In this document: positions 31,923 through 40,860 of the stretch, one piece after another
Layout: each line of letters opens with the position of its first letter
Position numbering within the stretch: the stretch's first letter is position 1
Made by a program: the position numbers and the translations under genes
Notes under the pieces: model-generated
What the model was told of the DNA's origin: nothing
Seen by the model: only the letters and a program-made list of their open reading frames with translations
The model's database searches: none
NCBI RefSeq assembly: GCF_965262965.1
Contig: NZ_OZ253573.1
Coordinates: 3,844,001-3,908,000 of the forward strand
Origin: Poriferisodalis sp965262965
GTDB lineage: Bacteria > Actinomycetota > Acidimicrobiia > Acidimicrobiales > Poriferisodalaceae
Direction of reading: 5' to 3'
DNA length: 64,000 nt

Positions 31923-32942
31923 ATGACCGACACCTCCGCCGCTCCGACGACCGGGCCGGCCGACTGGGCGTCCGATCAGGAGGTCCGCTGGTGCCCTGGC
32001 TGCGGCGACTACTCCATCCTCACGGCGATGCGGATGCTGATGCCGAGCCTTGGGACAGAACCCCACAACACGGTGTTCATCTCGGGCATCGGCTGTGCGG
32101 CGCGCTTCCCGTACTACATGAACTCCTACGGCGTGCACGGCATCCATGGCCGAGCACCTGCGATCGCCACCGGCTTGGCAATGGCGCGCCCCGATCTCGA
32201 TGTGTGGGTGATCGGCGGCGACGGCGACATGCTGTCGATCGGCGGCAATCACCTGATCCACTCGCTGCGACGCAACGTCAAGATCAAGGTGCTGCTGTTC
32301 AACAACATGATCTATGGGCTGACCAAGGGCCAGTTCAGCCCTACCAGCGAGGTCGGCAAGGTCACCAAGAGCTCGCCCATGGGCTCGCTGGACGCGCCGT
32401 TCAACCCGCTGGCGGTGGCACTCGGCGCCGAGGCCTCCTTCGTCGCCCGCACCCACGACATGGACCGCAAGCACATGATGGAGACGTTCCGGCGTGCGCA
32501 TGCCCATGACGGCGCAGCGTTCGTCGAGGTACTCCAGAACTGCAACGTCTTCAACGACGGTGCGTTCGAGACCATCACGAAGAAGCAGAACCGCGACGCC
32601 AACCTCATCCCGCTCGTCAATGGCGAGCCGATTCGTTTCGGGGCCGACGGCGAGTTCGGCGTGATCGACGAGGCCGGCTGCGCCCGGGTCGTCCACACCG
32701 CTGATGTCGGCGATAGCGCCCTGTTGGTGCACAACGAGCGCAAGCACGACCCCTCGACGGCGTTCATGCTCGCTCGTCTCGCCCGCGGACCGTTCGAGCC
32801 GACTCCGATCGGCGTGCTCCGGGCAGTGGAGCGCAGCGAGTACGCAATGGCCTCGACCCGCCAACTGGCCGCCGCGCAGGAAAAGCAGGGATCTGCAGAT
32901 ATCGGTGCGATGCTCCGCTCACGGGGCACTTGGAACGTCTGA
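31923..32942 (+). CDS. korB: 2-oxoglutarate:ferredoxin oxidoreductase beta subunit
   Basis: A 339-residue TPP-binding subunit. Iron-sulfur and TPP motifs are visible: WCPGCGDYS (Cys25 and Cys28), SGIGCAARFPYY, and the TPP/Mg motif GGDGDMLSIGGNHLIHSLRRN near 98. FNNMIYGLTKGQFSPTS is strongly conserved in KorB. It lies 69 bases behind korA on the same strand, the expected operon. No ferredoxin gene lies beside it. Confidence 0.94.
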   Translation: MTDTSAAPTTGPADWASDQEVRWCPGCGDYSILTAMRMLMPSLGTEPHNTVFISGIGCAARFPYYMNSYGVHGIHGRAPAIATGLAMARPDLDVWVIGGDGDMLSIGGNHLIHSLRRNVKIKVLLFNNMIYGLTKGQFSPTSEVGKVTKSSPMGSLDAPFNPLAVALGAEASFVARTHDMDRKHMMETFRRAHAHDGAAFVEVLQNCNVFNDGAFETITKKQNRDANLIPLVNGEPIRFGADGEFGVIDEAGCARVVHTADVGDSALLVHNERKHDPSTAFMLARLARGPFEPTPIGVLRAVERSEYAMASTRQLAAAQEKQGSADIGAMLRSRGTWNV

Positions 32943-33029
32943 TACCCACGTCCGGGGACGCCAAAGTTGCCAACGTCGTCGCATCAGGCGCGGCGCGCAA
33001 ACCGCTACTGAGCCAGCTCGGCGCGCTGG

Positions 33030-33035
33030 TACGTT
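33030..33035 (+). promoter_or_regulatory. Leaderless-type -10 box of tlyA
   Basis: TACGTT ends 7 nt before GTG 33043. This supports the GTG start and separates tlyA-nadK-recN from korAB. Confidence 0.5.
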
Positions 33036-33042
33036 CGACAGC

Positions 33043-33882
33043 GTGACCGCAGTGCGCCGACGCCTGGACAGCGAGTTGGTGCGCCGCTGCATTGCGCCGT
33101 CACGGACCGCTGCAGCGGCACTCATCGACGAAGGCCGGGTTCATGTCGGCGGAGCGATCGCGTCCAAGTCCTCGCGGCTCGTCGCGCCATCAGAGGCGGT
33201 GTACCTGAGCGGGGAACCGCAGCTGTTCGTCTCGCGCGGCGGCTACAAGCTCGACGCCGCCCTCGACGCCTTCGGAATCGATGTCGAGGATCGGCGGGCG
33301 CTCGATGCGGGCGCTTCGACAGGCGGCTTCGTTGACTGTCTCCTGCAACGCGGTGCTGGCGAGGTCATTGCCGTCGATGTCGGCTGGGGCCAGCTCGATG
33401 CGAGATTGCGCGCCGACGAGCGTGTCATCGTTCGTGAGCGCTGCAACATTCGCGATCTCGGAGCGCAAGACATCGGCAGCGAGGTCGACATCGTCACCGC
33501 GGATCTCTCGTTCATCTCGTTGCGCACCGTGATGCCGAACCTCGCCGCGTGCGCCAAGCCGACGAGCGAAGCCGTGCTGCTGGTCAAGCCCCAATTCGAG
33601 GCTGGCAAGCGAGAGGCGTCGCGAGGCAAGGGCGTCGTGAGGGACCCTGCGGTCTGGCGACGCGTCCTCGACGACGTGGTGGCTTCGGCTTCGGAGCATG
33701 GACTGGGTCCCGCCGGCATCACGATCTCGCCGCTGCGCGGTGCGGCAGGCAACGTGGAGTTCCTCCTGTTTTGCCGCCGAAGAGCGGACATCGCTGTCGC
33801 TGCGACGCTGAGGGACGCCGATGTCGCCGATGTTGTGCGTCTGGCTGCAGACGAGACCGAAGCGACGAGGAGGCGGCCATGA
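33043..33882 (+). CDS. tlyA: TlyA-family rRNA 2'-O-methyltransferase
   Basis: A 279-residue protein. An S4-like RNA-binding domain fills the first 60 residues (SRTAAAALIDEGRVHVGG), joined to an FtsJ-type methyltransferase with the SAM motif LDAGASTGGF near 87, followed by ADLSFISLRTV and KPQFEAGK. TlyA methylates riboses in 16S and 23S rRNA in actinobacteria and affects capreomycin sensitivity; older annotation calls it haemolysin. It overlaps nadK by ATGA. tlyA-nadK-recN is a common actinobacterial gene order. Confidence 0.92.
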   Translation: MTAVRRRLDSELVRRCIAPSRTAAAALIDEGRVHVGGAIASKSSRLVAPSEAVYLSGEPQLFVSRGGYKLDAALDAFGIDVEDRRALDAGASTGGFVDCLLQRGAGEVIAVDVGWGQLDARLRADERVIVRERCNIRDLGAQDIGSEVDIVTADLSFISLRTVMPNLAACAKPTSEAVLLVKPQFEAGKREASRGKGVVRDPAVWRRVLDDVVASASEHGLGPAGITISPLRGAAGNVEFLLFCRRRADIAVAATLRDADVADVVRLAADETEATRRRP

Positions 33883-34796
33883 GCGATGTGGCCGTGCTCG
33901 CGCACGTCGAGCGCGCCGAAGCGCTTGCAGCGGCGAAGCATCTGATCGAATGGCTTGAGCGCAACGGTCACTCGGTCGTTCTGCCTCCTGGCGAGGCTGC
34001 GGTACTCGGCCGGACGGAGCTCAGCGACGACGACCAATTGGTGAACGGGCGTGCGGCATTGGCTGTGAGCATCGGCGGCGACGGCACGATGCTGCGTTCG
34101 TTCGACATGGTGGCAGCGGCTGGCGTGCCGGTGCTCGGGGTCAACGTGGGACACCTCGGCTACCTGACAGAGTTTGAGCCCCCGCACCTCATCGAGACCG
34201 TGGCAGCGGCACTGGCCGGCGACCTCGGCATCTCTGAGCGGATGATGGTCAGTGCCAACGTCCAACGCGCGGGCGACAGGGACGCAGGCCGACGTGCCGG
34301 CGAGTCGGATGCCGCTCGCGGGGCGGGCGACGGCACCGACGAGGTGAGCATGTGGACGGGCCTCAATGAGGTGGTCGTCGAGAGGCGTGATCCTGGGCAC
34401 ACGATTCGGTTGGAAGTTTCCTTCGACGGCGACGTGTTCGCGACCTACGCCGCGGACGGTCTCATCGTGTCCACTCCGACTGGATCCACCGCATACAGCC
34501 TGTCCGCAGGCGGGGCCGTGGTGGCTCCGACGCACGAAGCCCTGCAGGTCACACCGGTTGCGCCGCACATGCTGTTCGACAGGTCCCTGTTGCTTCCGGC
34601 GGAGACTGAAATCGGGTTGCGTGTCATCGGCGAGCGCACAGCCCTCGCGGCGGTGGACGGGCGGTCGGCGACGAGGCTGCACACAGGTGACGAATTGATC
34701 GTGACCCGTGCGCCGTATCAGGCCCGACTGGTGACCGCGGGAGCGGACAGCTTTCATCGAGTCCTGAAGCACAAGTTCGGGCTCAAGGATCGATGA
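33879..34796 (+). CDS. nadK: NAD kinase
   Basis: A 305-residue kinase that makes NADP from NAD. The GGDGTML motif is near 66-71, GVNVGHLGYLTE follows, the GLNEVVVERR segment binds NAD, and STPTGSTAYSLSAGG is the second glycine-rich motif. A low-complexity insertion rich in Gly, Asp and Arg (about residues 130-150) is unusual. GAGGAGG precedes the ATG, which overlaps the tlyA stop by four bases. Confidence 0.94.
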   Translation: MSDVAVLAHVERAEALAAAKHLIEWLERNGHSVVLPPGEAAVLGRTELSDDDQLVNGRAALAVSIGGDGTMLRSFDMVAAAGVPVLGVNVGHLGYLTEFEPPHLIETVAAALAGDLGISERMMVSANVQRAGDRDAGRRAGESDAARGAGDGTDEVSMWTGLNEVVVERRDPGHTIRLEVSFDGDVFATYAADGLIVSTPTGSTAYSLSAGGAVVAPTHEALQVTPVAPHMLFDRSLLLPAETEIGLRVIGERTALAAVDGRSATRLHTGDELIVTRAPYQARLVTAGADSFHRVLKHKFGLKDR

Positions 34797-34863
34797 TGCG
34801 CGCAGTGGGCCCTTCGTCGCCGCAGGGCCCAGGCTGCTGTCTCCGACGCATCGGAGGAAACTG

Positions 34864-36591
34864 ATGCTGGTCGAGCTGGCCGTGCGCAACCTCGGTGTGA
34901 TCGAAAGGGCCAGCCTGGTGCTGGGTCCGGGAATGACGGCGCTCACAGGCGAGACCGGCGCCGGCAAGACGATGATCGTGCAGGCCGTGCAGCTGTTGGT
35001 CGGCGGCCGGGCCGACCCTGCGATGGTTCGGACCGGGGCGGATGCCGCAGTCGTCGAGGGTCGGTTCGTGGTGTCCGACAGCACGGCCGACACCTCGCGG
35101 CCCAACGGCGCGTGGAGTCGTCGGGAGCCAAGCGACAGCTATGAAATTGTTCTGCGCCGGGTGATTCCCGCTGCGGGTCGCAGCCGTGCCTACGTGGACG
35201 GCGAGATGGCGTCGGCATCTCAACTTGCTGAGCTGGGCGCCGGGCTCATCGACCTGCACGGTCAGCATCAGCATCAATCGCTGCTGTCGGGCCGCACCCA
35301 GCGCGGCGCGTTGGACCGCTGGGGCAACGTCGATCTTCGCCCCTTGCGCGCGGCGCGTGACGAGCTCGTGGCGCTGCAGCGCAATCTTGCGGCGCTCGGC
35401 GGTGATGCCACGGCGCGTGCGCAGGAAATCGACGTGCTCCGGTATCAGGTCGACGAAATCTCCGAGGCCCAGCTCGACGATCCCGATGAACTGCAGCGCT
35501 TGACCGAACACGAAGATCTGCTGGCCGACGCTGCCGCCCACCTGGCGGCAGGCCATTCGGCCCACCACTCGCTTTCAGGCGACGACGGCGCGATCGACAA
35601 GCTCGGAGAGGCCGTTGCGGCGCTAGCGAGCCGGCAGCCCTTCGCCGCGGTCGGGGTGCGGCTGGGTGCGCTGGCAGTTGAGCTGGACGACACCGTCGAA
35701 CAACTCCGCGGTGTGCTCGACTCGATCGATGAGGACCCGCGGGCACTCGCCGAGGTCCGGGCGCGGCATCAGCGTCTCCGGGAGTTGACGCGCAAGTACG
35801 GCGACACGCTGGCCGATGTTCTCGCCTTCGGAGCCGACGCGGCCCAACGCCTTTCGGGGCTCGAGCGTCACGACGAGTTGGCAGGCGAGTTCGAGACCCG
35901 AATCGCCGCAGCACAAGAACATGTCGCACGCGAAGCCGACGCTGTCGCGTGCGCACGCAGCGCGGCGGCACCGGGGCTCGCCGCAGCCGTCACCGAGCAT
36001 CTGGGCTCGCTGGCGCTCGAGCACGGTCGCCTGGATGTGAATGTGTCGGGTCCCGCGCCGAGCGACGACGTGGAGTTTCGCTTCAGCGCGAATCGGGGTA
36101 CTGGGACAGGTCCGCTCTCGAAGGTGGCGTCGGGAGGCGAGCTGGCACGCGTGATGCTCGCGTTGCGGCTTGTGCTCACCGCAGGTCCCCCCACGCTGGT
36201 ATTCGACGAAGTTGACGCAGGCATCGGCGGTGAGACCGCTCTGGCCGTGGGTCGAGCATTGTCGTCGCTCGCCCCGGCTCATCAAGTGCTGGTCGTCACC
36301 CATCTTGCTCAGGTTGCGGCATTCGCGCACCATCAGGTGGCGGTGCGCAAGACTGACGACGGCGCCACGGTCGCCTCTGATGTTGTGTTGGTCACCGGTG
36401 GCGAACGCATCAGCGAACTCGCACGCATGCTGTCCGGACAGCCCGACTTGGCGAGCGGTCGCCAGCACGCCACCGAGTTGTTGGCCGGTGCGGCGTCACT
36501 CCGTCCACGGTTCGATTCCCCGAACGGAGCGACTGCTGAGAGCTCTGGGGCGGCAACGCCCCCGCACGTTTCGGGCGTCGCTGCGCCGTGA
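34864..36591 (+). CDS. recN: DNA repair protein RecN
   Basis: A 575-residue SMC-like ATPase acting early in double-strand break repair. Walker A is GETGAGKT (30-37), LIDLHGQHQHQSLL is the RecN hallmark, a coiled coil fills the middle, and the signature KVASGGELARVMLAL and Walker B TLVFDEVDAGIGG (near 446) close the head domain. The ATG follows GGAGGAAA. The end overlaps the steA GTG by four bases. Confidence 0.95.
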   Translation: MLVELAVRNLGVIERASLVLGPGMTALTGETGAGKTMIVQAVQLLVGGRADPAMVRTGADAAVVEGRFVVSDSTADTSRPNGAWSRREPSDSYEIVLRRVIPAAGRSRAYVDGEMASASQLAELGAGLIDLHGQHQHQSLLSGRTQRGALDRWGNVDLRPLRAARDELVALQRNLAALGGDATARAQEIDVLRYQVDEISEAQLDDPDELQRLTEHEDLLADAAAHLAAGHSAHHSLSGDDGAIDKLGEAVAALASRQPFAAVGVRLGALAVELDDTVEQLRGVLDSIDEDPRALAEVRARHQRLRELTRKYGDTLADVLAFGADAAQRLSGLERHDELAGEFETRIAAAQEHVAREADAVACARSAAAPGLAAAVTEHLGSLALEHGRLDVNVSGPAPSDDVEFRFSANRGTGTGPLSKVASGGELARVMLALRLVLTAGPPTLVFDEVDAGIGGETALAVGRALSSLAPAHQVLVVTHLAQVAAFAHHQVAVRKTDDGATVASDVVLVTGGERISELARMLSGQPDLASGRQHATELLAGAASLRPRFDSPNGATAESSGAATPPHVSGVAAP

Positions 36592-37754
36592 GAGTGTCCC
36601 GCCGGCGAATGCTGCGCCGCCGCCGACGCAACGGCCAGGCGGAAGTGGCGGCGCGATGCCGAGTGGACCGCAGAACCAAGAATCTCATCGGCCGACTCGA
36701 CCGCGGAGAAATCGCGGTCGTGCATCACTCAGATCTGGACCGGGTAGCGGCCGACGGGCTGATCGCGGCCGGCGCCGCAGCGGTCATCAACGCGGTGCCG
36801 ACGATGAGCGGCCGTTATCCGGCGCTAGGCGGGTTGACCCTCGCGCAGGCCGACATGCTGGTGTTGGATGACATCGGTGACGCGTCGTTCGACATGTTGC
36901 GTGATGGTGACGAGATCGCGATCAGCGGTGACGAAGTGCACCGCAACGGTGAATTTCTGGCCACCGGCTATCGACGCGACGCGCAGTATTTTGAGCAAGT
37001 TCTCGAGGCTGCGCGCGTCGCGGTGCGCAGCGAACTCGGCAGCTTTGCCCGCAACACGCTCGAGTACTTGGCCACTGAACCGCTGATCCTCACCGAAGAG
37101 CTGGACATTCCGCCGTTGCGCCACGAGCTGCGCCGACGACATGTCCTGGTGGTGGTGCGCGGCATCGATTACCGCGAGGACCTCGCGGCCCTGCGCCGCT
37201 CGGGTTACATGTCGGACATGCGGCCGATCCGCATCGGCGTGGACGGCGGTGCCGATGCGCTGCTCGAAGCCGGCATGGCCCCCCACATCATCATCGGCGA
37301 CTTCGACTCAGTGTCGCCGCGGGCGCTCGGCTGCGGCGCGCAGCTGATCGTTCACGCGTACGCCGACGGCGACGCTCCGGGGGCGAAGCGCCTCTCCGAC
37401 GCCGGTGTCGAATACGACGTGATCTCGGCGCCTGGCACCAGCGAGGACTTGGCGCTACGTCTGGCGTTCGAACAGCGAGCCGAGCAGATCGTCGAGGTCG
37501 GATCGCACACGTCGATGGTGGACTTCTTCGACAAGGGCCGCCGCGGCATGGCTTCCACGTTCCTCACCCGCATGCAGGTGTCCTCTGTGCTTGTCGATGC
37601 CAAGGGCGTGAGCCGCCTGTACCGGACGCAGATCCGCAAGCGCGACATGGCGATGCTCATCGTGTCGGCACTCGTCACTATCGGCGTCATTGCCGCGGTA
37701 ACCGAGCCGGGCCGGCTGCTGCTGCGCACGTTGTGGATCAACATGGGCCTTTGA
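36588..37754 (+). CDS. steA: SteA-like cytokinetic ring protein
   Basis: 388 residues. A very basic N-terminus is followed by a domain resembling the thiamin-pyrophosphokinase fold (IGDFDSVSPRAL) and a single C-terminal membrane helix (MAMLIVSALVTIGVIAAV near 354). This layout and the neighbouring steB match SteA/SteB, described in Corynebacterium as a septal complex acting in cell separation. It overlaps recN and is one base from steB. The name rests on family memory and context rather than a search. Confidence 0.82.
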   Translation: MRVSRRRMLRRRRRNGQAEVAARCRVDRRTKNLIGRLDRGEIAVVHHSDLDRVAADGLIAAGAAAVINAVPTMSGRYPALGGLTLAQADMLVLDDIGDASFDMLRDGDEIAISGDEVHRNGEFLATGYRRDAQYFEQVLEAARVAVRSELGSFARNTLEYLATEPLILTEELDIPPLRHELRRRHVLVVVRGIDYREDLAALRRSGYMSDMRPIRIGVDGGADALLEAGMAPHIIIGDFDSVSPRALGCGAQLIVHAYADGDAPGAKRLSDAGVEYDVISAPGTSEDLALRLAFEQRAEQIVEVGSHTSMVDFFDKGRRGMASTFLTRMQVSSVLVDAKGVSRLYRTQIRKRDMAMLIVSALVTIGVIAAVTEPGRLLLRTLWINMGL

Positions 37755-37755
37755 G

Positions 37756-38808
37756 ATGATCAATCTGCGCTACCACATCGTCTCGATCGTGGCGGTGTTC
37801 TTGGCCCTCGCGATCGGTTTGGCCCTGGGTTCGACGTTCGTGGACTCAGTGCTGGTCAGCAACCTCGAATTCCAGGTCGACCAGCTCGAAGAGGACACGC
37901 TCGCGGCAATTGCCGAGCGAACCGAAGCCGTCGAGGCACGAGACGAAGCGCTCGCCAGCATCGATGCTGCGCGCGCCGAACGCGGCGAGATGGAGAACCT
38001 TGTACGTCCCTACCTGGCGCAGGGACGGCTGAGCGGGACAACAGCGCTGGTGGTCGCGCCAGAAGGCGCCGACACCGATGCAGTGGCGGCGATCCGCTCC
38101 CGACTGGTTGCCACTGACGCCGAGCTCGGCGGGGTGCTGTGGCTGAGCGACGGCCTCAGGCTCGACGACGCTGCAGTGCGCCGGCAGATTGCCGATGCGT
38201 TCTCGCTGGCCGGCGACAGTCGCGACGCCGTCCGGCGCGCCCTTCGCTTCTTGGTTCCCCAGGCGCTCTACCGGCCCGACGAAGCGGGATCGTCAACAGG
38301 CGAGGGAGCCGATGTTGAGGTTGTGCCTGACGCTGCGGCGCTGGACGGATTCAGCCCTGGGTTCGCGGCGGTGCCGACGACTCGCACGGCGCTCACCGTG
38401 CTGCGGGACCTCGGCCTCGTCACCCATGACGGCACGGGTGCGGTTGCACTGCATCGGCTCGGCGGCGAGACGCTTCGCCTCGTCGTGGTGACTGATGCGG
38501 CCTCGGCCGGCCTGAATACTGAATTCGTCTTCGACTTGCTCGATGTCATCGCAGCCGAGGGTCACGAGGGCACGGGCGTCATCGTGGAGATTCCGGCGCT
38601 CGCCACTGACGATTCCGCTGCGGGAGCGGGCTACGGATCGGTGCTTGCAGGCGTGCGATCCGATGAGGTGCTGTCATCAGCGTTCTCCACCGTCGATGCG
38701 GTGGACACCTTTTCGGGCGACCTGGCGCTGCTGGTGGCGCTGGAGAACCTGCCTGAGGTTGTGCACTTCTCGGCGATCGATCCTTCACACGGTCTGGGGA
38801 CGCCGTGA
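37756..38808 (+). CDS. steB: SteB/MctB-family membrane-anchored protein (often annotated copper transporter)
   Basis: 350 residues. It begins INLRYHIVSIVAVFLALAIGL, a membrane anchor at about 5-27, followed by a coiled coil (residues 35-75) and an extracytoplasmic alpha/beta domain. This is the PF11382-type family that includes mycobacterial MctB and corynebacterial SteB. Next to SteA, a role in cell separation or peptidoglycan hydrolase control is more likely than copper transport. It overlaps the following glycosyltransferase by four bases. Confidence 0.82.
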   Translation: MINLRYHIVSIVAVFLALAIGLALGSTFVDSVLVSNLEFQVDQLEEDTLAAIAERTEAVEARDEALASIDAARAERGEMENLVRPYLAQGRLSGTTALVVAPEGADTDAVAAIRSRLVATDAELGGVLWLSDGLRLDDAAVRRQIADAFSLAGDSRDAVRRALRFLVPQALYRPDEAGSSTGEGADVEVVPDAAALDGFSPGFAAVPTTRTALTVLRDLGLVTHDGTGAVALHRLGGETLRLVVVTDAASAGLNTEFVFDLLDVIAAEGHEGTGVIVEIPALATDDSAAGAGYGSVLAGVRSDEVLSSAFSTVDAVDTFSGDLALLVALENLPEVVHFSAIDPSHGLGTP

Positions 38809-39668
38809 CCCACGTCGTGGCCATCGTGCCGGCGTACAACAGCGCGGCCACCGTGGGTGCCACCGTGACGGCACTTCGCTTGGTGCCTGATGTGCTCGAC
38901 GTGATCGTGGTCGACGACGGCTCACGAGATCGCACCGCAGCAGTGGCGTCGAGCGCCGGAGCCAGGGTGGTCGAATTGGCTCGCAATCGCGGCAAAGGCG
39001 GTGCTGTGGCGGCCGGAGTGGCGGCCTCGGGCGCACCCGAGATCTACTTGCTCATCGATGCCGACCTTGGCCCCACAGCGGCACATGCAGGGAAGTTGCT
39101 CGGGCCGGTGGTGGCCTCACAGGCTGACATGACCGTCGCTGTGTTCGGAACGCACGACCGCGACGAGGCTGGCGCGACCCCGCGCCGCGGCGGCTTCGGG
39201 CTTGTCAAGCGTCTCGCAGCTCGCGTCCTGCGAATCGAGACGGGCACGGCGTTTGCAGAACCGCTGTCGGGCCAGCGGGCCGTGCGTGGGGCACTGCTCC
39301 GCTCGCTCGAACTCGCCGAGGGATTCGGGCTCGAGATCGGGCTGACACTGGATGCGACGATGCGGGGAGCGGTGATCGCCGAAGTCGAGGTTCCGTTCGC
39401 GCATCGCCCAACGGGACGCGACATCGGCGGGTTTGCGCACCGCGCTCGTATCGGCCGCCATGTGCTGCGTGCCGCGTCGGCCCGCATCGGCGGGCGCAGG
39501 TTGCTGTTTCACCTCGTTGCCGCCGCGATTGCGCGACGTCCGGTCCGGTTCGACGTCAAGCGTGCGCTGAGCTTGGAGGCACTGCGAAGTTCGCTGCGCA
39601 AGTTCGGCCAGGCACCGCTGTCTGCGGTTCGACGTCGATGGCGCCGCCCGAGGTCGCGTGGCGGCTGA
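38805..39668 (+). CDS. Family 2 glycosyltransferase
   Basis: A 287-residue GT-A enzyme. The nucleotide-sugar site shows IVPAYNSAATVG, VVDDGSRDRT, and a metal-binding LLIDADLG motif near residue 83. SGQRAVRGALL and EIGLTLDA match the acceptor region of dolichyl-phosphate-mannose-synthase-like enzymes. No membrane helices are seen. The gene overlaps steB and the downstream MraY-like gene. In this context it probably acts on a cell-wall or lipid-linked sugar; the substrate is unknown. Confidence 0.85.
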   Translation: MTHVVAIVPAYNSAATVGATVTALRLVPDVLDVIVVDDGSRDRTAAVASSAGARVVELARNRGKGGAVAAGVAASGAPEIYLLIDADLGPTAAHAGKLLGPVVASQADMTVAVFGTHDRDEAGATPRRGGFGLVKRLAARVLRIETGTAFAEPLSGQRAVRGALLRSLELAEGFGLEIGLTLDATMRGAVIAEVEVPFAHRPTGRDIGGFAHRARIGRHVLRAASARIGGRRLLFHLVAAAIARRPVRFDVKRALSLEALRSSLRKFGQAPLSAVRRRWRRPRSRGG

Positions 39669-40815
39669 CGACGCACTTCGCACGGGCGCTGCGCTGGCGC
39701 TGGTCGCCGTCGCGGGGGCACTGGCGGCAGCGGTGCTGTGGCGCCTGGCAGGTTCGGTGATGCCGCGGAAGCGCTGGATGCGGCCCAACTACCGCGGTGA
39801 GCAAATAGTGGCGACCTCGGGCCTGCTCGTCGTCGCCGTGGGTGCGGCGGCCGCCGTTGCCCTGACGGTCCTCGTCTCCGCGTCCTGCGAGGGTGCTGGA
39901 TGGTTTGCCTACGCCGCCGTTTCCGACACCGCTGCGGTCTCAGTCTCAGATGCCGGGCGTTCGGCTTCTTCGACGGTGCCCGAGTTCGACACAGACCCGG
40001 TCGAGCTGGCGGTTGCTGGAGCTGTGGCGACCGTGATCGCGCTGGTCGGCTTCGGTGCTCTGGGCTACCGAGACGACACCCGCGGGGACGCCAGGGTGGG
40101 TGGCATCGCGGCCCACTTCCGTCGCAGCTGGCATGAGCGCCGGCTCACGACCGGCACCCAGAAGGCGCTCGGCGGTGGCGCGGCGGCGCTGCTGTGCACC
40201 CAGATCGCGCTGTGGGGCAATCCGATCGCGCTGTGGGATCAGTGTGCGTCACGCGCCGGCGTTGGGTTCGGATTCCTGCGGTCGCTTCTGAGCGTCGTGA
40301 CGGGTGCAGTCGACGGATGGAGCCCCGTGGCACTCGTGCGTGCGGCGCTGATCGTGGCACTCAGTGCCAACGTGCTGAATCTGTTGGACCGAGTGCCGGG
40401 CCGGGCCACGAAGGCTGCGCTGGCGTGGTGGCTGTGCGGACTGGTGCCTGTCGCACTGGCTGACGCGGCTTGGCAGCAAGGATTCCATTATGCGGGCGCT
40501 GATTGGGCGTGGTTGGCGTGGCAGTCTCCTGCTTTGTGGGCGGCCGGAGCCGTCGGGGCATCGGTCGGGCTGCTGCGCAGCGAGATGCGCGAGCAGCACA
40601 TGCAAGGCGACACCGGCGTGAACGCCACAGGGGCAGCTCTGGGCCTCGCCACCGTGGCGATGGCGTCCGGCACGGTCGAGTGGGTAATGCTTGCGGTGCT
40701 CGTTGCGCTCAACCTGGCCAGTGAGCGCTGGTCGTTCAGCGCGGCCATCGACGCTGTTGCGCCGTTGCGTTGGCTCGATCGCCTCGGTTCGCCCTATCGC
40801 CGTCCCGGATCATGA
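39658..40815 (+). CDS. MraY/WecA-like polytopic membrane protein
   Basis: A 385-residue protein with about ten hydrophobic helices. NYRGEQIVATSGLL, GYRDDTRGDARVGGIAAHF, the NVLNLLDRVPGRATKA loop and QGDTGVNATGAALGL resemble the cytoplasmic loops of polyprenyl-phosphate glycosyl-1-phosphate transferases (glycosyltransferase family 4). The match is distant, and catalysis should not be assumed. GTG 39658 overlaps the GT2 gene by 11 bases. With SteA, SteB and GT2 it forms a membrane and cell-envelope cluster. Confidence 0.75.
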   Translation: MAADDALRTGAALALVAVAGALAAAVLWRLAGSVMPRKRWMRPNYRGEQIVATSGLLVVAVGAAAAVALTVLVSASCEGAGWFAYAAVSDTAAVSVSDAGRSASSTVPEFDTDPVELAVAGAVATVIALVGFGALGYRDDTRGDARVGGIAAHFRRSWHERRLTTGTQKALGGGAAALLCTQIALWGNPIALWDQCASRAGVGFGFLRSLLSVVTGAVDGWSPVALVRAALIVALSANVLNLLDRVPGRATKAALAWWLCGLVPVALADAAWQQGFHYAGADWAWLAWQSPALWAAGAVGASVGLLRSEMREQHMQGDTGVNATGAALGLATVAMASGTVEWVMLAVLVALNLASERWSFSAAIDAVAPLRWLDRLGSPYRRPGS

Positions 40816-40860
40816 CCGCTGCATGGCAGCGCTGAGTCTCAAACCCGCTGCATGGCAGCG
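40816..40860. repeat. Duplicated 16-bp palindrome at the convergent gene ends
   Basis: CCGCTGCATGGCAGCG occurs at 40816-40831 and 40845-40860. Each copy folds into a CGCTGC/GCAGCG hairpin with an ATG loop. They lie just after the MraY-like gene and across the end of the amidohydrolase gene, so they may act as a two-way terminator. Confidence 0.6.

Noticed and set aside
37756..38808. Copper transporter function for the PF11382-type protein
   Set aside because: It has one membrane anchor and no metal-binding motif; the steA neighbour points to a cell-separation role.
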